14,159 bases of DNA from JBGOUV01 sp041477815 (lineage in GTDB: Bacteria; Acidobacteriota; Terriglobia; Bryobacterales; JACQDG01): NCBI GenBank assembly GCA_041477815.1, contig JBGOUV010000167.1, forward strand, positions 1 through 14,159, read 5' to 3'. This document shows positions 1-6,046 of the stretch, in pieces. How positions within the stretch are numbered: position 1 is the stretch's first letter; each line of letters opens with the position of its first letter. The position numbers and the translations under genes were made by a program. The notes under the pieces are model-generated. The model worked only from the letters and a program-made list of their open reading frames with translations. It had not been told where the DNA came from and ran no database searches.

Positions 1-559
1 CGTCGATGCGGTACTTGATGGCCACTTCCTGGTCGCGGGTCTCGATGTGGATGTCCGAGGCGCGGCGCTCCAGGGCGTTGAAGATGGTGGTGTCGACCAG
101 GCGGATGACGGGGCTGATGTCCTCGTCGGTGGCGGTGAGTTTCTCGATGGAGATGGTTTCGTCGCCGGCGTCGTCGTCGCGGACCACGTCCAGGACGAAG
201 CCCTCGGTCACCTCTTCGAGGACGCGCTGGGATTGCTCGGTTTTCTTGAGGAGGTCGGAGATCTGGGAGAGGGTGGCGACCTTGACCTTGATCTTCTTGT
301 TGAGCAGGAGGGAGATTTCGTCGACCAGCATGAGCTGGCGGGGGTCGGCGATGGCGATCTCGAGAGCCCCGTTGGCCATGCGCAAGGGGACGAAGTTGTA
401 GCGAAACATGAGCTCGACGGGGATGGACCGGAACAGGTCGTGCTCGATGTGCTCGGCGTTGAGGTCGACGTACTCGTAGCGGTAGCGGCGGGCGAGGTCC
501 CGGGCCTGCTGGACTTCGGCGGCGGGGTCGGCGCGGAGGGGTTTTTCGATGGTGGCCAT
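1..559 (-). CDS. GspE/PilB-family type II secretion / type IV pilus assembly ATPase (3' part outside window)
   Basis: The gene reads leftward from ATG at 559-557 and is open for 186 codons to the window edge, so the C-terminal Walker ATPase core is not visible. Residues about 15-115 look like the N-terminal MshEN/GspE-N domain, with the family pattern of a short helix pair, 'VPLR', and 'IAIADP' before a Leu-rich helix. The last 40 residues contain 'SPVIRLVDTTIFNALERR' and 'ASDIHIE', the conserved opening of the GspE/PilB N2 domain just before the nucleotide-binding core. Family members power pilus extension or pseudopilus assembly at the inner face of the cytoplasmic membrane. A GGGAG ribosome site lies about 7 nt before the ATG and supports this start. 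PilB and GspE cannot be separated without the rest of the gene and its neighbours. Confidence 0.9.
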   Translation of the reverse strand, partial: MATIEKPLRADPAAEVQQARDLARRYRYEYVDLNAEHIEHDLFRSIPVELMFRYNFVPLRMANGALEIAIADPRQLMLVDEISLLLNKKIKVKVATLSQISDLLKKTEQSQRVLEEVTEGFVLDVVRDDDAGDETISIEKLTATDEDISPVIRLVDTTIFNALERRASDIHIETRDQEVAIKYRID

Positions 560-636
560 GGGAGACTCCCGCGCAGGCCAGAAACCTGCGTTACAGTGGT
601 TTGACGGACAAACACCCTCGGGCGTGCAGGCAAGTT

Positions 637-670
637 ATACTACCGTTGAAAAGCGGCTGCGGTTCAACGG
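637..670 (-). promoter_or_regulatory. Candidate promoter and inverted repeat upstream of the pilus/secretion ATPase gene
   Basis: On the minus strand a -10-like TAGTAT (642-637) sits directly downstream of a perfect inverted repeat, CCGTTGAA (643-650) and TTCAACGG (663-670), with a 12-nt spacer. The repeat would cover the -35 region of a promoter pointing at the ATPase start at 559, leaving a leader of roughly 70 nt that carries the GGGAG ribosome site. This geometry fits a dimeric regulator operator. It could also be an old end of the neighbouring IS remnant. The placement is inferred only from sequence. Confidence 0.35.
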
Positions 671-729
671 GTCACCCGGCACGACAACAACCGGCCTTCG
701 AAAGCCCGGTTATGTCGATCGCCACTCGG

Positions 730-1064
730 TTCGCTCCAGAACGCGACGGGCGGCCGATGAAACGAACGGGTCTTTTGGATCTCTCAAATCGACGCGGAAG
801 CATTTCCACTGGTGGTACCACGGGGCGATGAGGAGTCGTTTGAAACCGATGATGGGGGTAGCCAGCATGCTCCAGAGACGGTTCGAGAACATCGTTACCT
901 GCATCCGGCACCGAGTGACCAACGCCACAGGCGAATCGCTCAACGCCAAGATCCAGCGGGTCAAGTACACGGCTCGTGGCTTTCGCAATCAGCAGAACTT
1001 CCAGACCGCCATCTACTTCTTCCATTGCGGCGGCCCCGACCTGGCGCCCTCACCCACTAAATAG
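730..1064 (+). pseudogene. Degraded ISL3-family transposase, C-terminal fragment
   Basis: The open frame ending in TAG at 1062-1064 carries the C-terminal signature of ISL3 (IS204/IS1001/IS1096/IS1165) DDE transposases. It contains 'HWWYHGAMRSRLKPMM', then 'VTNATGESLNAKIQ', then 'ARGFRNQQNFQTAIYF' and 'HCGGPDL'. In full-length members of about 400 residues this block is the last quarter and includes the catalytic Glu region (the 'ESLN' motif). The upstream DDE core and the zinc-binding N-terminus are absent. Just before the conserved block the similarity appears to move to another frame: at about 740-785 frame 1 reads 'RDGRPMKRTGLLDL', which resembles the family segment expected there. This suggests at least one frameshift as well as 5' truncation. 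I could not identify terminal inverted repeats or a target duplication. It is a dead remnant between the pilus ATPase gene and cinA. Confidence 0.72.
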
Positions 1065-1148
1065 CCGGCGCACCCAACCTGGGAATGACGTCCTGGTCAC
1101 CGTGACCGCTCAAAAGGCGCGAATCCGGCCACTACCGATCCGGTAAGC
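1065..1148. other. Intergenic stretch with two short perfect inverted repeats downstream of cinA
   Basis: Between the transposase remnant and the cinA stop codon are GGTCAC-C-GTGACC (1095-1107) and TACCG-ATC-CGGTA (1133-1145). Both are perfect but short. The second lies 3 nt past the cinA stop. Neither is followed by a T-run on either strand, so they are not classical intrinsic terminators. They might be weak stem-loops at the operon end or residual IS end sequence. Confidence 0.3.
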
Positions 1149-2393
1149 TCAGGCCGCGCCGGTGGCGCTCAACCTGCGCCGCAGCAAATCCAGCGCCGTC
1201 TGCGCCGCCTGCGACCGCACCCTTTCGCGCTCGCCGATGAACTGACGCTCTTTGACGTCGCAGCCGTGCTCGTCGGCCAGGGCGATGTAGACCAGTCCGG
1301 CCGGCTTGCCGTCGTCGGGGTCGGGACCGGCCACGCCGGTGATGGCGAGGGCGAAAGTCGAGCCGGCTTCGAGGCGCGCGCCTTCCGCCATTTCGCGCGC
1401 CGTTTCGGCGCTCACCGCGCCGTACGTGGCCAAAGTTTCGGGGCGGACTCCCAGGGCGGAGGACTTTACCTCCTTACTATACGCGACCCAGCCCCCCAGA
1501 AAATACCTGGAGCTGCCTGGGACCGCCGTAATGCGCTGGGCCAGCAGGCCGCCCGTGCAGCTTTCGGCGACGGCCAGGGTGGCCCCCTGAGCCGCCAGCA
1601 GCTTACCGGCTACTTCCTCCAGGGTGTCGCCTTCGCCGGAGTAGATGCGGTCGCCGAGCGCTGTTTCTATCCGGCGGGCGAGCTCGTCGGCCAGAACTCG
1701 CGCCTCCGATTCGCTGGCGCCGTAAGCGCGCAGGTGGATCTGGATGTCGCCGGGGGCGGCGAGTATCGTAGTCACCGGGTTGGTGAACTGGGTATAAATA
1801 GGAGCAATGGCCTGATCGACGTCGGACTCGCCCATGCCGGCGACGCGCAGAAAGCGCGTGACGATGTGGCGCGGCGGGACTACCTGGCGCAGCCGGTGCA
1901 GGCACTGCTGCTCGTACATAGCCTTCAACTCATGGGGCGGGCCGGGCAGCAGGAGGATGACCCCCGACTCGCCGGCGTACCATTGGCCGGGAGCGGTGCC
2001 CCGGTCGTTGGGCAGGATCTCGGCGCCGTCGATAATGTACGCCTGGCGGCGATTGATGGGCGCCATCGGGCGGCGCAGGGAGCGGAAGCGGGCCTCGATG
2101 GCGTCGAGGACTTCCTGACGAAAGACGAGCTCGCGGCCCAGGGCCGCGGCCACGGCGTCGCGGGTGACGTCGTCCTCGGTGGGGCCGAGGCCGCCGGTGA
2201 GGATCAGGAGGGGCGCGCGCGAGTGGGCCAGGCGGACGGTGGCGCGGAGTCGCTCGCGGTCGTCGCCGATGATGCCCTTGGCCACCACCTCCACCCCCAG
2301 CTCGTTCAGCCTCTGGGTGAGGTAGAGCGAATTCGTATCGATGCGCTGCGGGGTGAGGAGTTCGCTGCCGACGGCCAGGATTTCGCAGTTCAT
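1149..2393 (-). CDS. cinA: CinA-like protein: N-terminal COG1058 domain plus C-terminal nicotinamide-nucleotide amidase
   Basis: This 414-residue protein has the full two-domain CinA architecture and usual length. The N-terminal half (about 1-170) is the molybdopterin-binding-like COG1058 domain, seen in the opening 'EILAVGSELL', in 'DTNSLYL', 'LTGGLGPTEDD' and 'LLPGPPHE'. In characterised CinA proteins it acts as an ADP-ribose/nucleotide pyrophosphatase. The C-terminal part (about 255-410) is the PncC amidase domain, with 'VAESCTGGLLA', 'GWVAYS', 'YGAVSAETA' and 'ITGVAGPDP'. It converts NMN to nicotinate mononucleotide in cytoplasmic NAD recycling. The ATG follows the upstream gene's stop by 9 nt and has no strong ribosome site, so translation is probably coupled. 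It is the last gene of the rimO operon. The competence link in the name comes from other bacteria and nothing here shows it. Confidence 0.96.
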   Translation of the reverse strand: MNCEILAVGSELLTPQRIDTNSLYLTQRLNELGVEVVAKGIIGDDRERLRATVRLAHSRAPLLILTGGLGPTEDDVTRDAVAAALGRELVFRQEVLDAIEARFRSLRRPMAPINRRQAYIIDGAEILPNDRGTAPGQWYAGESGVILLLPGPPHELKAMYEQQCLHRLRQVVPPRHIVTRFLRVAGMGESDVDQAIAPIYTQFTNPVTTILAAPGDIQIHLRAYGASESEARVLADELARRIETALGDRIYSGEGDTLEEVAGKLLAAQGATLAVAESCTGGLLAQRITAVPGSSRYFLGGWVAYSKEVKSSALGVRPETLATYGAVSAETAREMAEGARLEAGSTFALAITGVAGPDPDDGKPAGLVYIALADEHGCDVKERQFIGERERVRSQAAQTALDLLRRRLSATGAA

Positions 2394-2402
2394 GGCGCTC
2401 GG

Positions 2403-3434
2403 CTACGAGAACATCTCCACGCGGTAGAGCGAGTTGTTGGTGGCGATGACGGCGGTTTGGCCGGAGGCGAAGGCCAGGCCGACGATGCCGGGTCCGCTGA
2501 GCACCAGCTCCGGCTTGCCGTCGGCCCGGAAGCGCACTACGCCCTTGCGGCCGCCCAGCGAGGCGGCGACGTGCAGCCGGCCGGCGGCGTCGAAGGCCAG
2601 GCCCTGGGGACGGCCAAGGCCTCTATAATACACACTCACCTCGCCGCTGCGCGAGACGCGGTGGATGCAATCGAAGCTGGAGGTGGTGGGACCGGTCACG
2701 TAAAGGGCCTGGTCGGGACCCACGGCCAGGTGGTAGGCCGAGATGGAGGGCTCCAGCGTGGCAAAGACGAAGATCTGCCGGGCCGGGGCCAGGCTGGGGG
2801 CGATCTTGAAAATGGTGCCCGAGCGGTCGCCCACATAGAGGTTCCCTTCGTCGTCGAAGGCCAGGCCGGTCGCCACCCCCATGCCCTCGGCGAAGACGCT
2901 CATCTTGCCGGTGGGCGCCACCTGGTAGATGGTGCCGTCGAAGCGGCTGGACACGAACAGCATCCCCTCCCGGTCGAGGGCCAGGCCGGTGGCGTTCATG
3001 AGGTCCTTGATGAAGGGCCGGACCTCGTAGTTCAGGTCGACCTTGTACACAGCCACGGGAACCTTCTGGCCGCGGGAGCCGCTGAACGTGGTGAAGATGT
3101 TGCCGTGGGGATCGACCGCCGGATTGGCCACCGGATGAAGATTCTCGGCGATGGTCACACCCACGTTGCAGTAATAGGGTGAGCTGGCCGAGTGGCCGTT
3201 GTCGACGATCAGCTCGCCGACGGTGGCGCCCTCGGGCACCCGTACGATCATGAAATCGTTGCCGCCGATGATGAGGGGGGCGTCCACTTCTCCCAGCCGC
3301 ACCCGAGAGCGCTGCTCGCCGTTGGAGCGGAAGCGGTTTCCATGGACCTGGAGCTCTCCGCCCGCAATCGCCGCCGCCGGCTGGACGCTGGAGATCTGCG
3401 GCTTGGGACCGCTATCCTTTCTCACAAACGGCAT
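2403..3434 (-). CDS. IPT/TIG domain plus NHL/SMP-30-like beta-propeller protein
   Basis: The chosen start is the ATG at 3434-3432. It has a strong GAGG site 5 nt upstream and begins 7 nt after the pgpA stop. A longer in-frame start at 3509 would overlap pgpA by 68 nt and lacks support. The 343-residue product opens with 'PQISSVQPAAAIAGGEL' and a following 'G.RF' strand, typical of an IPT/TIG immunoglobulin-like fold (about 13-95). Residues about 105-340 hold repeated blade motifs of the type 'ATGLALDREGMLFVSS', 'ATGLAFDDEGNLYVGD', 'HLAVGPDQALYVTG' and 'PQGLAFDAAGRLHVA'. This is an NHL or gluconolactonase-like propeller of about five to six blades. No signal peptide is visible, so a cytoplasmic location is likely, unusual for TIG domains. 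A binding or sensing role is possible; no enzymatic residues can be assigned. Confidence 0.85.
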   Translation of the reverse strand: MPFVRKDSGPKPQISSVQPAAAIAGGELQVHGNRFRSNGEQRSRVRLGEVDAPLIIGGNDFMIVRVPEGATVGELIVDNGHSASSPYYCNVGVTIAENLHPVANPAVDPHGNIFTTFSGSRGQKVPVAVYKVDLNYEVRPFIKDLMNATGLALDREGMLFVSSRFDGTIYQVAPTGKMSVFAEGMGVATGLAFDDEGNLYVGDRSGTIFKIAPSLAPARQIFVFATLEPSISAYHLAVGPDQALYVTGPTTSSFDCIHRVSRSGEVSVYYRGLGRPQGLAFDAAGRLHVAASLGGRKGVVRFRADGKPELVLSGPGIVGLAFASGQTAVIATNNSLYRVEMFS

Positions 3435-3441
3435 TAACCCC

Positions 3442-3954
3442 TCAAAGATAGTGTACCCATCGCAGCGAGCATAAGACAACGGCGCCGTAAAGCCCGGCGA
3501 CGAGGTCATCGGCGATCACGCCCCAGCCGCGTGGAAAACGCTCGGCCTGGCGCACGGGGAAAGGTTTGAGAATGTCGAACAACCGGAACAGCGCAAAGGC
3601 GGCCAGCCAGGAGCGCCACTCGACGGCAGGCGTCGCGGCAAGCGCGATCCACTGGCCGAGCACCTCGTCGACGACCACACGCTGGGGATCTTTGGTCTGC
3701 CAGTGCGCGCACGCGTGGTTCGACGCCCACACCGCGGGCAGGAACAGGACGGCGGCGGCCACGGCCAGCCACACCGGCGCCAACCCCAGAGGGCCGGCCA
3801 GGACCCAGGCCACGGCCACGGCGCCGAGCGACCCCACGGTCCCGGGGGCCGTGGGGGAATACCCGCACCCGAACCACGTGGCTAGCGCCAGCGCTAGGGG
3901 CGCTGGAGCGGGTGAGGGGTGATGGACGATGGGTGATGGGGAGGAGTGCGCCAC
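3442..3954 (-). CDS. pgpA: Phosphatidylglycerophosphatase A
   Basis: PgpA dephosphorylates phosphatidylglycerol phosphate to phosphatidylglycerol at the inner membrane. The 170-residue product matches the family in length and motifs: 'GCGYSPTAPGTVGSL' near residues 30-45, the acidic 'VVVDEVLGQW' block near 93-102, 'FRLFDILKPFP', and 'GVIADDLVAGLYGA' near the C-terminus. Hydrophobic segments at about 40-75, 105-125 and 150-165 fit a small multi-pass protein. The start is GTG at 3954-3952, one base after the yacG stop, so re-initiation is likely. Conserved sequence begins only around residue 19. The first 18 codons are Ser/Pro/His-rich and come from simple GATGG-type repeats, so the true N-terminus is less certain. 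It stops 7 nt before the TIG/propeller gene. Confidence 0.95.
   Translation of the reverse strand: MAHSSPSPIVHHPSPAPAPLALALATWFGCGYSPTAPGTVGSLGAVAVAWVLAGPLGLAPVWLAVAAAVLFLPAVWASNHACAHWQTKDPQRVVVDEVLGQWIALAATPAVEWRSWLAAFALFRLFDILKPFPVRQAERFPRGWGVIADDLVAGLYGAVVLCSLRWVHYL
3911..3945. repeat. Low-complexity GATGG-type repeat in the 5' end of pgpA
   Basis: The plus strand reads as several imperfect copies of GGTGATGG and GATGGG here. On the coding strand this gives the Ser/Pro/His-rich leader of PgpA, before the conserved region starts. It looks like slipped-strand expansion within a short N-terminal extension. No regulatory role can be read from it. Confidence 0.45.
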
Positions 3955-3955
3955 G

Positions 3956-4123
3956 TTAAGTTTCTGGCTCCTCTTCCTCGTTTTCGCCGGGAGGCTGGGG
4001 AGTGGAGATGACGTAGCGGCCGGAGGCCCAGTTGCCGAGGTCGATGATCTTGCAGCGCTCGCTGCAGAACGGATAGTAGAGGGCGTTCTGGTCCAGCGGT
4101 TTTTTACAGATCGGGCACTTCAC
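3956..4123 (-). CDS. yacG: YacG-family small zinc protein (DNA gyrase inhibitor family)
   Basis: This is a 55-residue product starting at GTG 4123-4121, whose first four bases GTGA overlap the rimO stop codon. It has the YacG zinc-ribbon with four cysteines at about residues 3, 6, 20 and 24 ('CPICKK' and 'PFCSERCK'), followed by the family signature 'IIDLGNWASGRYVI' and an acidic tail. In E. coli YacG binds the GyrB C-terminal region and inhibits gyrase; here that role is by homology only. The length matches the family's usual 55-70 residues. The longer open frame that runs back through rimO is a shadow; only this C-terminal stretch is a gene. No ribosome site precedes it, so translation probably depends on coupling to rimO. 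Confidence 0.92.
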   Translation of the reverse strand: MKCPICKKPLDQNALYYPFCSERCKIIDLGNWASGRYVISTPQPPGENEEEEPET

Positions 4124-5487
4124 TGCAGCACACGAAGTACGGAGACCGGCCGCGGCAGATCCCGGTCGGCGAGCAGCGTGCCGATCAGGTCGTAGTCCCG
4201 CGACTCGGTGATGCGGATATGGCCGAAGGCGCCCGGCTGGGGCGGGGCGCCCTCTACGTCGTTGATGTAGGTTTTGCCGTCGATCTCGGCGGCCTGCGTG
4301 GCCAGCCGCCCCTCCCACAGCAGGTCCGTTTCGCGCGAAGGACCCTCCACCAGGATCGGCAGCGTCTGTCCCACGAAGCCCCGCAGCCGGGCGCGGGAGA
4401 TCCGCCGCTGCATCGCCAGCAGCTGGCGCTTGCGGTGGTAGATGGTGCGGGCGTCGACCTTGCTGTCCAGGTGGAAGCTGGCGCTGGTGGCCTCGTCGGA
4501 ATAAGAGAACACGCCCAGGTGGTCGAACCGGGCCGCCGCGACAAAGTCGCACAGCTCCTGGAAGTCCCGCTCGGTCTCGCCGGGAAAGCCGACGATCAGG
4601 CTGGTTCGCAGGGCCACGCCGGGGATGGTGCGGCGCATCCGCTCCAGCAGCCTGAGGAAAATGTCGCCCGAGCCGCCGCGCTTCATCCGCTTCAGCACAG
4701 CGGCCGAGGCGTGCTGCAACGGCATATCAATGTACTTACACAGCCTAGGGTGGGCGGCGACAGTATCGAGCAGCGGCTGGGTAACCTTGTTCGGGTAGAA
4801 GTACAGGGCGCGGACCCAGCCGGCTCGATCCACTCGCGCCAGGCGGTCGAGCAGGACGGCCAGTCCGTGGCGCAGGCCGTAGTCTTCGCCGAAGCAGGTG
4901 GTGTCCTGACCGATGAGGGTGATCTCGCGGACGCCTTGGGCGAACAGGCTCTCGGCCTCGCGGGCGATGCTATCCACCTGGCGGCTGCGGAAGCGGCCCC
5001 GGTACTGCGGGATCACGCAGAAGGTGCAGGGGTGGTCGCAGCCCTCGGCGATCTTGACGTAGGCCAAGTGGGGCGGCGTGGCCCGAACCCGCGGGGTCAG
5101 CTCGTGGTAGAGGTACGCGGCGGCAGGCGAGCGCGGCCCGTCGGTGTCCTCGCAGACCTCTACGATGCGCTCCACTTCGTTGGTGCCGACTACGGCGTCG
5201 ACTTCGGGGAGGTCGACGCGGATGTCGTTCCGGTAGCGCTCCACCAGGCAGCCGGCGACGATAAGTCTCCGCGCGCGCCCGGTCTTCTTATGCTCCGCCA
5301 TCTCCAGGATGGTGTTGACCGATTCCTGCTGGGCGGGTTCGATGAAGCTGCAAGTATTGACTACCAGAACTTCGGCCTCGTCGGCGCGGGGGGTCAGCTC
5401 GTGGCCACGGGCGGCGAGCAGGCCCATCATGACCTCGCTATCGACCAGGTTCTTGGGACACCCCAAGCTGACAAAACCAATTTTCAT
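4120..5487 (-). CDS. rimO: Ribosomal protein S12 methylthiotransferase RimO
   Basis: RimO is a radical SAM enzyme that puts a methylthio group on the conserved Asp of ribosomal protein S12. The 455-residue protein has the three expected domains. The N-terminal UPF0004 domain has cluster-binding Cys 10, 46 and 80 ('VSLGCPKN', 'VVNTCSF', 'IVAGCLVERY'). The radical SAM core has Cys 150, 154 and 157 in 'EGCDHPCTFCVIPQYRG'. A TRAM domain occupies about residues 380-447. 'VSLGCPKNLVDSE' and 'IPQYRGRFRSR' separate RimO from the tRNA enzyme MiaB. The ATG at 5487 begins the usual 'MKIGFVSLGCPKN'. There is no purine-rich ribosome site before it; the leader instead holds a strong inverted repeat. It is the first gene of the five-gene operon. 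Confidence 0.97.
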   Translation of the reverse strand: MKIGFVSLGCPKNLVDSEVMMGLLAARGHELTPRADEAEVLVVNTCSFIEPAQQESVNTILEMAEHKKTGRARRLIVAGCLVERYRNDIRVDLPEVDAVVGTNEVERIVEVCEDTDGPRSPAAAYLYHELTPRVRATPPHLAYVKIAEGCDHPCTFCVIPQYRGRFRSRQVDSIAREAESLFAQGVREITLIGQDTTCFGEDYGLRHGLAVLLDRLARVDRAGWVRALYFYPNKVTQPLLDTVAAHPRLCKYIDMPLQHASAAVLKRMKRGGSGDIFLRLLERMRRTIPGVALRTSLIVGFPGETERDFQELCDFVAAARFDHLGVFSYSDEATSASFHLDSKVDARTIYHRKRQLLAMQRRISRARLRGFVGQTLPILVEGPSRETDLLWEGRLATQAAEIDGKTYINDVEGAPPQPGAFGHIRITESRDYDLIGTLLADRDLPRPVSVLRVLQ

Positions 5488-5494
5488 GGAGGCA

Positions 5495-5528
5495 GGTGTC
5501 AGGTGTTAAAGTGCTGACACCCATTCTA
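5495..5528 (-). promoter_or_regulatory. Candidate rimO-operon promoter with an operator-like inverted repeat
   Basis: On the minus strand TAGAAT (5528-5523) is a good -10 hexamer; I see no convincing -35. Transcription would start near 5516, within a perfect inverted repeat: GGTGTCAG (5495-5502) and CTGACACC (5514-5521), with an 11-nt spacer. The repeat covers the presumed start site and most of the 29-nt leader before the rimO ATG. That fits an operator, or an RNA hairpin that limits access to the start codon. It has no T-run and so is not a terminator. Confidence 0.45.
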
Positions 5529-5612
5529 CCACGGCCCGTCCCATCCGACGACTCAAACGCCACGGTTTCACAGCGATCCAGCGCCGCTTTGCAGGACGCT
5601 GGACGCCGGCGT

Positions 5613-5618
5613 TAGAAT
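5613..5618 (+). promoter_or_regulatory. Candidate -10 element for hicB
   Basis: TAGAAT lies 10 nt before the hicB ATG, giving a predicted leader of only about 4 nt. There is no ribosome site in between. It faces away from the rimO promoter across a gap of about 85 nt. Confidence 0.4.
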
Positions 5619-5628
5619 ATGAAGCAGC

Positions 5629-5835
5629 ATGAGGTTCATCGTCAGCATCTATCGGGACGAAGACGGGGTCTACATTGCCGAATGCGCCTCGATCCCGGGC
5701 TGCGTCAGCCAAGGTCAAACGGAGGCGGAGGTGGAATCCAACATCGCCGATGCCATCGGCGAATGCCTGGCGGTGCGGGCCGAACTCGGAATGCCATTGA
5801 CCGTCACTACGCGCGAGGTCGAAGTGGCGGTCTAA
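5629..5835 (+). CDS. hicB: HicB-like antitoxin
   Basis: This 68-residue protein has the partial RNase H-like HicB fold: 'FIVSIYRDEDGVYIAECASIPGCVSQGQTEAEVESNI' is the classic pattern (Y-I-A-x-C/V-P-x-x-x-G-C-x-S-x-G). A helix with 'IADAIGECLAVRAELGMP' follows, then a short C-terminal strand. HicB proteins neutralise the HicA mRNA interferase. This is the short form with no separate DNA-binding domain. The stop overlaps the ATG of the hicA remnant (TAATG), the usual coupled hicB-hicA order. The reading frame is intact and at family length, while the partner gene is frameshifted. Confidence 0.9.
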   Translation: MRFIVSIYRDEDGVYIAECASIPGCVSQGQTEAEVESNIADAIGECLAVRAELGMPLTVTTREVEVAV

Positions 5836-6019
5836 TGCCCGCTCTCCCGCTGCTTCGCCCTCGCGAGTTGTTCGCGGGTTCGAGCACCTGGGTTGGCAGA
5901 TTGCACGACAACGAGGCAGCCACATTGTGCTCACCAAGCCGGGCGCAATCGCGACGCTTTCGGTTCCCAATCACGCGCAGATCGCCCGTGGCACACTACG
6001 AACGTTGATCGCCAAGGCA
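5835..6019 (+). pseudogene. hicA: HicA-like mRNA interferase toxin, frameshifted
   Basis: The ATG at 5835 begins a typical HicA N-terminus, 'MPALPLLRPREL', in frame 0. The rest of the toxin continues in frame 2: 'RGFEHLGWQIARQRGSH', then 'IVLTKPGAIATLSVPNH' and 'IARGTLRTLIAKA'. The 'RGSH' His, the catalytic residue in HicA dsRBD-like toxins, is preserved. The shift falls at about 5868-5875 and equals one missing base. The frame-2 part has no start codon of its own between the hicB stop and the break. Past 'LIAKA' the sequence no longer resembles HicA, so the C-terminus is also eroded or shifted; it runs into the 3' end of the opposing transglutaminase gene at 6047. Either the toxin is dead or the sequence has a one-base error. 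No standard slippery heptamer is seen at the junction. Confidence 0.85.
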
Positions 6020-6046
6020 GTTTGGTTCCGCCGTGCCGGCACGATC

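Noticed and set aside
1095..1145. Intrinsic terminator after cinA
   Set aside because: The two dyads are short and neither is followed by a T-run on the relevant strand.
1266..3182. A 638-codon plus-strand open frame antisense to cinA and the TIG/propeller gene
   Set aside because: It lies fully opposite two well-supported genes, crosses their junction, shows no domain I recognise, and is Gly/Ala/Arg/His-rich as expected of a GC-rich shadow frame.
3435..3509. An upstream extension of the TIG/propeller protein
   Set aside because: It would overlap pgpA by 68 nt and lacks a ribosome site, while the ATG at 3434 has a strong GAGG site 5 nt upstream.
3885..3900. Near-palindrome CTAGCGCCAGCGCTAG as an attachment or operator site
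   Set aside because: It is imperfect, lies inside pgpA coding sequence, and encodes an Ala/Leu-rich stretch expected of the protein.
4219..5517. A 432-codon plus-strand open frame antisense to rimO
   Set aside because: rimO has all six cluster cysteines and family motifs on the other strand; the antisense product has GC-shadow composition and no motifs.
5868..5875. Programmed -1 ribosomal frameshifting in hicA
   Set aside because: There is no X-XXY-YYZ slippery heptamer at the junction and the downstream C-terminus is eroded, so decay or an error is simpler.
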